A stretch of DNA of 64,000 bases from an uncultured Eubacteriales bacterium (GCA_902786815.1 CADADV010000005.1:124001-188000); one strand, 5' to 3'. Shown: positions 36,558 to 45,185, counted from the stretch's first letter. Notes: generated by a model from the sequence alone, not told the origin. Made by a program: numbers and translations.

Positions 36558-37746
36558 TCCGGTCGAAGAGTTTCTTGTTGATGCGTTTGACAGGTGCGCC
36601 GGACAGGTTTGACAGCACGACTGTCACCATATCGAGCTCCGGGCAGATCCAAAAGCTGGCGCGGAAGCCGTCATCCGTTCCTTCGTGGCCGCAGAGCTGA
36701 TAGGTGCGGGATGTTCCGTCATCCGAAGTCACTGTCTGCTGGCGCATAAACCAGCCTAGCCCCATCTGCTCTTTGTTGTTTGGAACGGTCGCATAGGGAT
36801 GCCAGATCTTCCGGTAGGTCTCCGCACGGAGCAGCGGCACGCATGTCCCGGAGGTGGAAGCGTTTCCGCGGGCGGACGCCAGATGGGCGCGTCCCCAGCG
36901 CAGCAGATCCCGGACATTCGAAGTCAGCGTTGAGCTCGGTGCGTGCTGACGCGTATAGGGATAATACTGCACAGGTCCGATCGAACGGTCGGACTTTTTT
37001 TCATGGGGTTTTGCCATGTGCTCGTTCGATGCAAAATCAGGAGCGCTCGGTCGTTCGAATGTTTTCATAGTTGATGAAGTCATACCGGCAGGTTCGAACA
37101 GATAGCGGGCGACGAAGTCTTCGTAAGTCAGAGAGTCCTCCGCACCCGGCATGTGGACGGAACACTCTGAGACGATCTGGCCGAGGATCTCGTAGGCGAT
37201 ATTGCTGTAGCGGAAGCGGCATTCCTGCGGTTCCCACAGCATCGGCTGTGTCAGCACCTCATCGTTTTCATAGACATAGCGCCGGAGCGAGTCTTCGTCT
37301 GTTTCGAAATCGTACCAGTGATAATCGTCTACATCACCCAGCCCGGAGGTGTGCGTTAGCATGTTCCAGAGTCGGATCTCTTCATATCGCTTATCGGCGA
37401 TGCACAAGTTCGGCAGGATGTCGCACAGCCTGGCGTTCAGATCCAGCACGCCTGCTTCCACAAGCTTCATGATTGCAGTGGAAGTGAACAGCTTCGATAC
37501 TGACGCGCAGTGAAAGATATCATCCTCTGCGAGTGGCGTGCGTGCAGCATGATCCTGATACCCGCGCACACCGATGAACTCGGCCGTTGCTTTAGGCGTG
37601 GCAGGATCCGGCACAACGCCGGCGCTGCCATCTGACACACTGACGCCGCCGATTGACACACCGATTGCCAGTCCGGGCAGGTCGTTCAGATTCATCGTTT
37701 CATCGAGAAACGAGTTGCAGTTGTTCGTAAGTACATCATATTCCAT
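36526..37746 (-). CDS. Serine beta-lactamase-like hydrolase (class C/DD-peptidase fold)
   Basis: 406 residues from ATG 37746. Catalytic SVSK (about 91-94, SASVSKLFTSTAIM context) and YSN (about 169-171) motifs, plus HEGTDDG near the C terminus as the third-motif analogue. No signal peptide is evident, so it is probably cytosolic, unlike true beta-lactamases; esterase or peptidase activity on a small substrate is likely. The ATG has no SD but is 6 bp downstream of an extended -10 (TGGTATACT), a predicted leaderless start. Confidence 0.85.
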   Translation of the reverse strand: MEYDVLTNNCNSFLDETMNLNDLPGLAIGVSIGGVSVSDGSAGVVPDPATPKATAEFIGVRGYQDHAARTPLAEDDIFHCASVSKLFTSTAIMKLVEAGVLDLNARLCDILPNLCIADKRYEEIRLWNMLTHTSGLGDVDDYHWYDFETDEDSLRRYVYENDEVLTQPMLWEPQECRFRYSNIAYEILGQIVSECSVHMPGAEDSLTYEDFVARYLFEPAGMTSSTMKTFERPSAPDFASNEHMAKPHEKKSDRSIGPVQYYPYTRQHAPSSTLTSNVRDLLRWGRAHLASARGNASTSGTCVPLLRAETYRKIWHPYATVPNNKEQMGLGWFMRQQTVTSDDGTSRTYQLCGHEGTDDGFRASFWICPELDMVTVVLSNLSGAPVKRINKKLFDRITRTGVLWRG

Positions 37747-37752
37747 ACCGCA

Positions 37753-37761
37753 AGTATACCA
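37753..37761 (-). promoter_or_regulatory. Extended -10 of the serine hydrolase gene, predicted leaderless
   Basis: Minus-strand TGGTATACT ends 6 nt before ATG 37746; no SD and no clear -35. Confidence 0.62.
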
Positions 37762-37832
37762 TACGGACCCTACGAGGCGGTCGCCCTGCTGAATATTTGT
37801 TAATATCACGAAATCGACACAGTCATCTGTTA

Positions 37833-37838
37833 TATAAT
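37833..37838 (+). promoter_or_regulatory. Possible -10 of the DUF1002 gene
   Basis: TATAAT 44 bp upstream of ATG 37882; no matching -35. Confidence 0.4.
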
Positions 37839-37881
37839 ATTCTCCGGAAATAATCAGCTAAGATCAGGAAAGGGGTATGAG

Positions 37882-38706
37882 ATGAGAACAAAGAAATCAA
37901 TCGCGGTCGTTCTTGCTTTTGCATTAGCATTTACCATGAGCTTGAGCTCGAGTGCTTTTGCGGCGGAGAGCGAGGGCTATCTGTCGCTGGGTGCGGATCT
38001 GTCGGAGGAAGAGCGCAACACGGTGATGGATCTGATGGGCGTGGATGATCCGGACAATTACGAGGTGCTCTATGTGACAAATGCGGACGAGCACAAGTAT
38101 CTGGACAGCTATGTGAATTCGGATCAGATCGGAAGCCGCGCGCTGTCATCCGTTCTGATCAAGGAAAAGAGCGGCGACGACATCGATGTGGAAACCCACA
38201 ACATCGGCTACTGCACGGAGGGCATGTACCGGAACGCGCTGCAGACAGCGGGCGTGGAAGGTGCGGACGTTGTGGTCGCGGGACCGTTTGAGATCTCGGG
38301 CACGGCGGCATTGGTCGGAACAATCAAAGCCTATGAAAAGATGAGCGGCGAAACAGTAGATGACGAGGTCATCGAAGGAGCCGTGGATGAGCTGACAACG
38401 ACAGGCGAGGTCGGTGAGGAACTCGGCGACAAGGAAGCCGCGGAAGACATCGTCTCGGATGTCAAAGAAGAACTTGCAGACAATCCGGACATGTCCGATG
38501 AGGAGATAGAAGAAGCGATTCGTCAGGCGGCCAACGAAGCGGGCTACGATCTGTCAGAAGAAAACATCCAGAAAATCAAAGAAATGATCAAGAACCTGCA
38601 GGGGCTGGATATCGATTGGGGCGGACTCAAGGAAAAGATTGAAGGCATTGACGCCGGCAACTGGATCCAGAAACTGATCAACTGGTTTGTGGGGCTCTTT
38701 GGTTAA
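37882..38706 (+). CDS. Secreted DUF1002-family protein
   Basis: 274 residues. Sec signal peptide (about 1-27, cleavage after AFA in SSSAFAAES). The body matches DUF1002 (YpuA): LGADLSEEERNTVMDLMGV, then NIGYCTEGMYRNALQTAGV and a VVVAGPFEISGTAALVG block. The C terminus is acidic and helical. Exported, function unknown. SD AAAGGGG. The next gene lies 28 bp downstream. Confidence 0.9.
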   Translation: MRTKKSIAVVLAFALAFTMSLSSSAFAAESEGYLSLGADLSEEERNTVMDLMGVDDPDNYEVLYVTNADEHKYLDSYVNSDQIGSRALSSVLIKEKSGDDIDVETHNIGYCTEGMYRNALQTAGVEGADVVVAGPFEISGTAALVGTIKAYEKMSGETVDDEVIEGAVDELTTTGEVGEELGDKEAAEDIVSDVKEELADNPDMSDEEIEEAIRQAANEAGYDLSEENIQKIKEMIKNLQGLDIDWGGLKEKIEGIDAGNWIQKLINWFVGLFG

Positions 38707-38734
38707 GATGTATAAGCCAAGAAGGTGAAGTCGA

Positions 38735-39148
38735 ATGAACGATGGTTTGAGTGAAGAAAAGAAGGGCTTGTCGCAGGACGAAATGGCCCGGGAGAGGACA
38801 GAGTTGTCAGAGCTTCGGACCGGTATGGCGACGGAGCGGACAGACCTGGCATACGAACGGACAGCATTGACCAATTCGCAGACATTTCTCGCCTACTGCC
38901 GGACGGCGATAGGTACGTTTGCTGCGGGCATCGGAATGTTTGAGTTCATCAACAACCCTAACATCATCCACGTTGGGGTCGGGCTGATGATCGCTTCGCC
39001 GATCATCGTCATCATCGGCGTGATCCACTTCCTGCGGGTCCGTCACAGGATCGAAATCGAAGCGACACGACGTAAACAAGTCACGGAGATACTGGAGCGC
39101 GAGTTCAGGGAGACTGCTGACGAGATAGCAGCGAACGAGAAAAAATAA
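38735..39148 (+). CDS. DUF202-family (YidH-like) membrane protein
   Basis: 137 residues. The N-terminal half has repeats of the form ERTxLxxxRTxx at 11-residue spacing (about 20-60: ARERTELSELRT, ATERTDLAYERT, TFLAYCRTAI), the DUF202 signature, followed by two TM helices (about 58-75 and 82-103) and a basic/acidic tail. Integral membrane protein of unknown role, associated in some bacteria with envelope stress. Confidence 0.88.
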   Translation: MNDGLSEEKKGLSQDEMARERTELSELRTGMATERTDLAYERTALTNSQTFLAYCRTAIGTFAAGIGMFEFINNPNIIHVGVGLMIASPIIVIIGVIHFLRVRHRIEIEATRRKQVTEILEREFRETADEIAANEKK

Positions 39149-39157
39149 AGAAATTAA

Positions 39158-40099
39158 TTACAGGAACATTTCCGTCAGGAAGAGTGTCCACAGCGCCAGG
39201 GTGCCAAGAGAGAAGAACGTGGTGGAAGCCGCGCCTTCTGCGGCGAGCTTGGCGTTTTTATTATACCGGCTGCAGAGCACGGTGATGATAGCAGCTGACG
39301 GCATGGCCATGAGGAACACATGGATCACGAGGACCATGTTGCTCACAGGAAGCAGCAGGTCGATACCCAGAGTCAGGAACGGTACGACGATAAGAGAGAT
39401 CACGCAGAGGATCAGATTCTTCGGTGTAAAGATCTCTTTGATTTTGCTGTTGGAAAGGTTGATGCCCACGATGAACATGGCGACCGGCGAGACCGTCGCA
39501 GCCATGAGCGACAGCGTATCGTCGATGAATCCCGGGAAGTGGAAGCCGCTGATGAAAATGACGAGCCCTGCGATCGACGCGAGGAACGGAACGCTCAGCA
39601 TCCGCACCATCAGCTTCATGGTGAACAGCTTCTCGCCTTTTTTATGCAAAAGCATCACGACCCCAAGGGAATACATGAATGTGGTGAAGATGATGTTCAT
39701 GATGATGGCCAGAAACAATGCGTACCTGCCGAAGAGTACCGTCGTCAGCGGATACCCCATAAAGCCGCAGTTCGTGAAGGCCATCTGCACCATATAGATC
39801 CCCTTGTCATCTTCCGGGATCGACTTGACATTGCGGATGATGAGGGCTGCGATTCCCGCAATGAGCAGCGTCACGAGCGCAAAAGCAATCAGCGACCAGA
39901 TGATATCATTGAAGACCTGATCGTTGATCTCGTCCCGCTGCATGCTTTGCAGGACCAGGCACGGCACCGCCACGTTCAGCACGAAAGCGTTGAGCGTCTT
40001 CAGCGCATCATAAGGAACCAGCCGGATCTTGTACACGAAGTACCCGATTCCCACCAGCAGAAATATACTTAAGATTTTCAGCAGAATCTCCAGAAACAT
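39158..40099 (-). CDS. AEC-family transporter, copy 2
   Basis: 313 residues with about ten TM segments. The family block NCGFMGYPLTTVLFG (about 110-124) and FIVGINLSNSK are present. Converges on the DUF202 gene with a 9-bp gap. Adjacent to the Orn/Lys/Arg decarboxylase gene on the same strand, so it may carry a related substrate, but that is only inference from position. Confidence 0.87.
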   Translation of the reverse strand: MFLEILLKILSIFLLVGIGYFVYKIRLVPYDALKTLNAFVLNVAVPCLVLQSMQRDEINDQVFNDIIWSLIAFALVTLLIAGIAALIIRNVKSIPEDDKGIYMVQMAFTNCGFMGYPLTTVLFGRYALFLAIIMNIIFTTFMYSLGVVMLLHKKGEKLFTMKLMVRMLSVPFLASIAGLVIFISGFHFPGFIDDTLSLMAATVSPVAMFIVGINLSNSKIKEIFTPKNLILCVISLIVVPFLTLGIDLLLPVSNMVLVIHVFLMAMPSAAIITVLCSRYNKNAKLAAEGAASTTFFSLGTLALWTLFLTEMFL

Positions 40100-40118
40100 A
40101 CAGGTATTGTATCACAGG

Positions 40119-40152
40119 AATGTGTCAATAGGGACGGTTCTTTTGACACATT
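40119..40152. repeat. REP-like element copy 4, abutting the decarboxylase stop codon
   Basis: One base substitution relative to copy 1 (TCAATAGGG for TCAAAGGG). It overlaps the TAA stop of the minus-strand gene, exactly as copy 3 does at nfo. Confidence 0.85.
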
Positions 40153-41656
40153 ATTTCCCAACGGCGATGCGTCCGTCTGCACCGACGCCTATGACTTTGT
40201 CTCCCTGGTTTCGCAGGCTGGTGATGTAGTCGATTTCTTCAGCCCCGATTTCTTCGCCCGGACAGATGAGCGGGATGCCCGGCGGGTACGGAATGAGGGA
40301 AGCTGCGCAAATGCGTCCGGCGCATTGCTGCAGGGGCACGAGTTCCTTGACGCGCGGCATCTCGTGCAGCGTGCGGTGCTTCGTCCAGAGCGCTGCGCCG
40401 GCTGTGGCCGCATCAGTTGAGCCGGAGTCTGCCGCAAAGGCAATATTCTGCATAGCCGGATGCGTTTCGGAAATCTCCCGCAGGGCCGCAAGCAGTCTGT
40501 CGAAATCTTCCCTGCTGTTGCCGATGCCTGTCATGCACATGAGGATGTTCCCTGTCACAAGTTCCGCGTAGATTTCATGTGCCAGCAGGGCCTCTTCAAG
40601 CTGGTGTCCGTCCAGGCCGCAGGCGCTCATGTCAAGATTGATCTTCGTCATGTCCATTGCCTGGCGCGCGCCGTCTTTTACCTGCATGAACGCCAGCCCG
40701 TCGATTCCGGCGGCCTCCTGGTAGAAGTAATTCAGATTATCGCGCCACGCCTCGAAGAGTTCACCGCCGTGGGCTGACAGAATATCCGCATTGATATCGA
40801 GTGAGGCCATGAGCAGATAAGACGGGCTGGTGCTCTCCATCTGCTGCAGCTTGTCCTCCAAGTGGTAGAGGTCATCGAACCGGCTGCCGGCCGGCACGTT
40901 GAGAATGGCGCTTTGGGTAAACGAGCACAGCGTCTTGTGGGTGCTGTTGATGACAAGATCTGCGCCCTGTGTTTCCGCCGATTCCGGGACGGCGAAAGGA
41001 CCGTCAGCAGAAGCGCCGGCAGCATCCGCTGCCGCGCCGCACGTTTCGAAGAACTTCAGGTGCGCGCCGTGGGCCTGATCCACGATCAGGAACTTGCCGG
41101 CAGCGTGCACGATCTCCGCAATGGCACGGATGTCGCTGCAGATTCCGTAGTAATTCGGACTCGGCAGGATCACCGCCGAGGCGTCAGGATTCTCGGAAAG
41201 GAGCCGCTCGATCTCCGACGGTTCGACCGGTCCGGTGATGCCGTATTCCTCCACCATGGAAGGATAGGCGTACACAGGACGGATCCCGCCCAGCGCAAGG
41301 CCGCTGAACACAGACTTATGGCAGTTCCGCGCCATGATGAGTTTGCCGCCCTGAGGGACGCAGGCCATGATGGACGCGATGATTCCTCCGCTCGAGCCGT
41401 TGATCAGAAGATAGGATGCTTTTGCATCAAAGAGCTTGCGGTATTTGGCCATGGTATCGGCGATGATGCCTTCGGTCTGGAACAGGTTGTCAGCGCCCAC
41501 GATCTCGGTGATGTCGCAGCCGACTATGTTATCCAGAAACGAGTCATAGCCGAAGCGCTTGTACAGGCGCGCGCCCTTGTGGCCGGGCATGTGGAAGGAC
41601 ACGGTGTCCCTGCCCGCGTGATCGATCAGAAATTTCGTGATGCCGGTTGTGTTCAT
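40151..41656 (-). CDS. Orn/Lys/Arg decarboxylase family protein (fold type I)
   Basis: 501 residues from ATG 41656, preceded by AAAGGAG. N-terminal PLP domain: SFHMPGHKG (about 20-28), VGADNLF, LINGSSGGIIASIMA (about 89-103), DQAHGAHLKF (about 188-197) and the PLP-lysine motif STHKTLCSFTQSA (about 242-254). C-terminal decarboxylase domain with IPYPPGIPLICPGE. This is the short speA/YaaO-like form without the CheY-like wing domain. It should make cadaverine, putrescine or agmatine. Confidence 0.93.
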   Translation of the reverse strand: MNTTGITKFLIDHAGRDTVSFHMPGHKGARLYKRFGYDSFLDNIVGCDITEIVGADNLFQTEGIIADTMAKYRKLFDAKASYLLINGSSGGIIASIMACVPQGGKLIMARNCHKSVFSGLALGGIRPVYAYPSMVEEYGITGPVEPSEIERLLSENPDASAVILPSPNYYGICSDIRAIAEIVHAAGKFLIVDQAHGAHLKFFETCGAAADAAGASADGPFAVPESAETQGADLVINSTHKTLCSFTQSAILNVPAGSRFDDLYHLEDKLQQMESTSPSYLLMASLDINADILSAHGGELFEAWRDNLNYFYQEAAGIDGLAFMQVKDGARQAMDMTKINLDMSACGLDGHQLEEALLAHEIYAELVTGNILMCMTGIGNSREDFDRLLAALREISETHPAMQNIAFAADSGSTDAATAGAALWTKHRTLHEMPRVKELVPLQQCAGRICAASLIPYPPGIPLICPGEEIGAEEIDYITSLRNQGDKVIGVGADGRIAVGK

Positions 41657-41679
41657 GGTAGTACTCCTTTCGCAGGAAC

Positions 41680-41688
41680 ATTGTATCA
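41680..41688 (-). promoter_or_regulatory. Extended -10 of the decarboxylase gene
   Basis: Minus-strand TGATACAAT, 23 bp upstream of ATG 41656; overlaps the region divergent to the 41764 gene. Confidence 0.5.
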
Positions 41689-41702
41689 CAAAGAAGCGTG
41701 AT

Positions 41703-41731
41703 TTGTGAGAATGCGATTTGTTTTGTATAAT
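41703..41731 (+). promoter_or_regulatory. Sigma-A promoter of the 41764 lipoprotein gene
   Basis: TTGTGA, 17 bp, TATAAT, 32 bp upstream of the ATG. Confidence 0.75.
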
Positions 41732-41763
41732 AGTTGGAAAAAACTGATGTCTTAGGAGCGGCC

Positions 41764-42288
41764 ATGAACTACATGAGAATTATAACCATAACGGCGATCA
41801 TCATATCGCTGACAATAACGGCTTTCGGACTGTGTTCCTGCAGCGAAAATGGAGACGATAACACAGTAGTCCCTAAAGTGTTCAAAGGGAAGTGGGAGAT
41901 GTGCGGCCTTGCCCCGAAGGACAAGGACATGACCGCCGAAAACATACTCACGGGAGATGCGCTGCGGGATGAATACGGCTTTGACCCGGAACCGGGAAAG
42001 CTCCGCGAGAACACTGTTGAATTCAACGAGGGCGGCGGGATGGCGCCATACACTGACGGGTCTATTCCGGGCATGAGCACGAAAACGATCACCCGCGTAA
42101 GCGATACAGAAGTCTGTTACGAACTTGAGATCCTGGAGATGGACGGAAAAGAGCTGTACGACAACCCAATCAATATGAATGTACACGCCAGGATCGCAGA
42201 TGATTATCTATTTGTCTGGGAAGAGTACCCCGATACAGATGAATACGACGAAAGCGACACGTATCAGGTGTACGAAAAGGTCAATTAA
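41764..42288 (+). CDS. Small lipoprotein of unknown function
   Basis: 174 residues from ATG 41764, with TAGGAG SD. N-terminal hydrophobic signal ending in a lipobox-like GLCSC (about 23-27). The mature part is acidic and includes KGKWEMCGL and DTEVCYELEILEM, consistent with a small beta-barrel seen in many uncharacterised clostridial lipoproteins. Not recognised as a named family. Confidence 0.75.
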   Translation: MNYMRIITITAIIISLTITAFGLCSCSENGDDNTVVPKVFKGKWEMCGLAPKDKDMTAENILTGDALRDEYGFDPEPGKLRENTVEFNEGGGMAPYTDGSIPGMSTKTITRVSDTEVCYELEILEMDGKELYDNPINMNVHARIADDYLFVWEEYPDTDEYDESDTYQVYEKVN

Positions 42289-42316
42289 TCTTCTGGCGGC
42301 AAAAGAATATATGTTC

Positions 42317-42345
42317 TTGAACATGTGTTCCTTCCGAGGTATAAT
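42317..42345 (+). promoter_or_regulatory. Sigma-A promoter of the radical-SAM repair gene, predicted leaderless
   Basis: TTGAAC, 17 bp, TATAAT. The -10 ends 6 nt before ATG 42352, so the mRNA should begin at the start codon; no SD is present. Confidence 0.85.
42319..42330. promoter_or_regulatory. LexA (SOS) box inside the radical-SAM promoter
   Basis: GAACATGTGTTC matches the Gram-positive LexA/DinR consensus GAACRNRYGTTC at every defined position and lies between the -35 and -10, where a repressor would block RNA polymerase. Confidence 0.82.
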
Positions 42346-42351
42346 ATACCC

Positions 42352-43797
42352 ATGGAAGAGATACTCATGCAAAAGCTTCAGATTCTGGCTGACAGCGCGA
42401 AGTACGATGTGTCCTGTTCGAGCAGCGGGTCGAGCCGGGCGGCGGCAGGCCGGATGGGCAACGGCCACATGGCGGGGATCTGCCACAGCTGGTCCGCGGA
42501 CGGCAGGTGCGTTTCGCTGCTGAAGGTGCTGTTCACCAACAAGTGCGTCTACAACTGCGAGTACTGCGTGAACAAACGGACGAACGATTTCCCGCGGGCG
42601 TCCTTCGAACCGGACGAACTGGCCAGACTGACCATCGAATTCTACAAAAGAAACTACATCGAAGGACTGTTTCTGAGCTCAGCTGTTGAAGTGTCGCCGG
42701 ACTACACAGCGGAGCGGATTTTGCAGTGCCTGGAACTGCTCCGGTACAAGTACGGGTTCGCCGGGTATATCCACGCCAAGATCATTCCCGGCGTGTCGCC
42801 GGAGATTTTGCACAGGATCGGGCTGGTGGCGGATCGGCTCAGCGTGAATATCGAAATGCCCTCTAGCAAAAGCCTGGCAGCCTTCGCGCCCCAGAAGAAG
42901 CCGAAGCAGATCTTCGCGCCCATGCGGCAGATCACCAATACCTTGATCGAGACACGCTCCCTCAAGGGACCGGGAACCATGTTCAAGGGGCAGCGGCTGA
43001 ACACGGAAGCCAACTATCTGGGACCGATGGGACTGGAGGAGAACGTGATGGGACAGGCGGACGAATCCGATCCGGGGGCGGATCTGCCTGTGCTTGCGCG
43101 TGCCGCTGGCGCGCCGGCCGCACGCGGGAAGGGAACCTTCGCCGCAGCGGGGCAGACCACCCAGATGATCATCGGCGCAGGCGGGGAGACGGACGCCGGT
43201 ATTCTGGCGACGAGCGAGAACCTCTACCGCACGTTCAAAATGAAACGAGTCTATTATTCTGCTTATATACCCGTTGTCGATTCTCCGATTTTGCCGGACA
43301 AGCAGACAGCGCCTCCGCTGAAGCGGGAGCACAGGATCTACCAGGCCGACTGGCTGCTGCGTTTTTATGGGTTTACGGTCAGCGAGCTGTTCCGCAGCGG
43401 CGGAGAAAATCTGGATCCGGATCTGGACCCGAAGGTGACCTGGGCTCTGCGGAATCTGGATCTGTTCCCGATGGAAATCAACACGGCGTCTTACGAAGAA
43501 CTCATGCGTATACCGGGGATCGGGCACAAGTCGGCCAAGCGCATCATGCATCAGCGGCGGTTCGCAGCGGTCCGGTTCGACGACCTGAAAAAGATGGGCG
43601 TCGTGGTCAAGCGTGCCAAGTATTTCCTGTTGTGCTGCGGCAGGTATTACGGCAACAGATTGTTTGAACCGGAGACGATCCGGAATTCCCTGCTGCAGAT
43701 GGAAAGCGGACTGCAGCTTTCTATGTTCGACAATGACTGGAAGCGGATCGAGGAAGGCGAGCGGCAGGAAAAACTGGCCGCAGCCGGGGTGATCTAA
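42352..43797 (+). CDS. Putative DNA modification/repair radical-SAM protein (TIGR03916 type)
   Basis: 481 residues. The radical-SAM Fe-S motif is CVYNCEYC (about 69-76). C-terminal helix-hairpin-helix DNA-binding motif ASYEELMRIPGIGHKSAKRI (about 382-401). The family is normally paired with a TIGR03915/DUF4130 protein, as here (next gene 2 bp downstream), and is thought to act in DNA modification or repair. An Ala/Gly-rich insertion of about 35 residues (about 240-275) interrupts the domain. Its promoter has a LexA box, so induction by DNA damage is predicted. ATG 42367 is an alternative start. Confidence 0.9.
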   Translation: MEEILMQKLQILADSAKYDVSCSSSGSSRAAAGRMGNGHMAGICHSWSADGRCVSLLKVLFTNKCVYNCEYCVNKRTNDFPRASFEPDELARLTIEFYKRNYIEGLFLSSAVEVSPDYTAERILQCLELLRYKYGFAGYIHAKIIPGVSPEILHRIGLVADRLSVNIEMPSSKSLAAFAPQKKPKQIFAPMRQITNTLIETRSLKGPGTMFKGQRLNTEANYLGPMGLEENVMGQADESDPGADLPVLARAAGAPAARGKGTFAAAGQTTQMIIGAGGETDAGILATSENLYRTFKMKRVYYSAYIPVVDSPILPDKQTAPPLKREHRIYQADWLLRFYGFTVSELFRSGGENLDPDLDPKVTWALRNLDLFPMEINTASYEELMRIPGIGHKSAKRIMHQRRFAAVRFDDLKKMGVVVKRAKYFLLCCGRYYGNRLFEPETIRNSLLQMESGLQLSMFDNDWKRIEEGERQEKLAAAGVI

Positions 43798-43799
43798 TA

Positions 43800-44603
43800 A
43801 TGATCGATTATTTATATGACGGAACATTTGAAGGACTGCTCACTTGCGTCTACCACCATTACTACACAGATAAGGCTGCGGGCATCTTCCCGCGGGAGGA
43901 GTACCAGCCCAGTATGCTGCACGGGTTCATGGAGGTGGAGACAGAGGAGGACAAAGCCGCGCGGGTGTATGAGGCCATTGAGGAGAAGATTTCCGGTTAC
44001 GCCCTGCGCATGGTCTACCGCGCCTTCCTTTCGGATGCGCCTGGTAAGGAAACTGTGATTCTCAAGTTTGTGGTGTTGGGATTTCGGATCGGCCCGGCGA
44101 TCGGATCTCTCCATGCGCGCCCCGAGGTCTACGAGCTGGAGGATCTCGTCCGCAAGGTCGGCAACGAGCGGGAGCGCATGCTGCAGTTCGTGCGTTTCGA
44201 AGTCATGGAGGCTGCCGGCGCTGCATCGGGCACTGCGCCCGGCGCCGCCCAGATTCTCTACGCGAAGATCGAGCCGACCTGCGATGTGCTCGCCCTTGCG
44301 GCGCATCATTTCGCCGAACGGTTCAGCCACGATCCGCTGATCATCCATGACGTCGGACGAAACAAGGCGGTCTTTGCATATGAAGGGGATTGGTATGTAG
44401 CTGATTTCGACGGGATCCATCTGCCCGACGGCACCGCCATCCTGCAGTCTGAGGACGAGCGGTCCTACCAGAATCTCTGGCGGACCTACTTCGACCACAT
44501 CGCCATCAAAGAACGCACCAACCCGCGCTGCCAGAAGAACCACATGCCCGTCAGGTACTGGAAGCACCTGACCGAAGTGAACGGATTGACAGAGCCTGTA
44601 TAA
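43800..44603 (+). CDS. DUF4130 protein (TIGR03915 type), partner of the radical-SAM repair protein
   Basis: 267 residues, beginning YLYDGTFEGLLTCVYHHYY, the family hallmark. The end is typical (KNHMPVRYWKHLTE). In other genomes this domain can be fused to a uracil-DNA-glycosylase-like region; here it stands alone. Likely acts with the upstream radical-SAM protein in DNA repair. Two-base gap and shared transcript. Its stop codon TAA lies within the -10 of lepB. Confidence 0.9.
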   Translation: MIDYLYDGTFEGLLTCVYHHYYTDKAAGIFPREEYQPSMLHGFMEVETEEDKAARVYEAIEEKISGYALRMVYRAFLSDAPGKETVILKFVVLGFRIGPAIGSLHARPEVYELEDLVRKVGNERERMLQFVRFEVMEAAGAASGTAPGAAQILYAKIEPTCDVLALAAHHFAERFSHDPLIIHDVGRNKAVFAYEGDWYVADFDGIHLPDGTAILQSEDERSYQNLWRTYFDHIAIKERTNPRCQKNHMPVRYWKHLTEVNGLTEPV

Positions 44604-44604
44604 T
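44599..44604 (+). promoter_or_regulatory. Possible -10 of the signal peptidase gene
   Basis: TATAAT preceded by TG, 9 nt before ATG 44614. There is no SD, so a near-leaderless mRNA is possible, but the gene could also be read from the repair operon. Confidence 0.45.
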
Positions 44605-44613
44605 AGTCATGAG

Positions 44614-45168
44614 ATGACTATGAAAGACACAACAACCAAACCAACAAAAAAAGAATCTGCAAAGTCTTTTCTGATAGATCTTATCAAAGACATCATTATC
44701 GCGCTTGTCGTCGTGCTGATCATTACGGCATGCGTCAAGCCGACTATCGTCAGCGGCCAGTCCATGGATGATACGCTCCACAACGGCAACTATCTGATCG
44801 TCAACAAACTGGCCTACAAATTCGGTGAACCGGCACGCGGCGACATCATCGTCTTCGACAGCGGCGATGAGGAACACGAACTCTGGGTCAAGCGCGTCAT
44901 CGGCCTGCCCGGCGATGTTATCAAGACCGACGGCAAGACCCTCTACATCAATGATGCAAAAGCCTCCGAGCCCTATATCAAAAAAGGAACGGTGGCCCAG
45001 GGCGAGATGCAGACATGGACAGTGCCGGAAGGCGCGGTCTTCGTCATGGGCGATAACCGGAACAACAGCACTGACAGCCGGATCATCGGCTGCGTGGAAG
45101 AGAGCGCGGTCCTGGGCAAAGCAGTGGTGCGGCTGTGGCCGCCGGGCAGTATCGGACGGGTCGAGTAG
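44614..45168 (+). CDS. lepB: Signal peptidase I
   Basis: 184 residues, Gram-positive SipS-type size. One TM anchor (about 22-42). Catalytic Ser in SGQSM (about 47-51) and catalytic Lys in WVKRVIGLPGD (about 91-101), followed by box E GDNRNNSTDSR (about 147-157). It cleaves Sec and Tat signal peptides at the outer membrane face. ATG 44620 is an alternative start. A strong terminator follows. Confidence 0.96.
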   Translation: MTMKDTTTKPTKKESAKSFLIDLIKDIIIALVVVLIITACVKPTIVSGQSMDDTLHNGNYLIVNKLAYKFGEPARGDIIVFDSGDEEHELWVKRVIGLPGDVIKTDGKTLYINDAKASEPYIKKGTVAQGEMQTWTVPEGAVFVMGDNRNNSTDSRIIGCVEESAVLGKAVVRLWPPGSIGRVE

Positions 45169-45185
45169 GATAACATGATGCAACT

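Noticed and set aside
44586..44591. Perfect TTGACA upstream of lepB as a -35
   Set aside because: Only 7 bp separate it from the TATAAT; spacing is incompatible with a sigma-A promoter.
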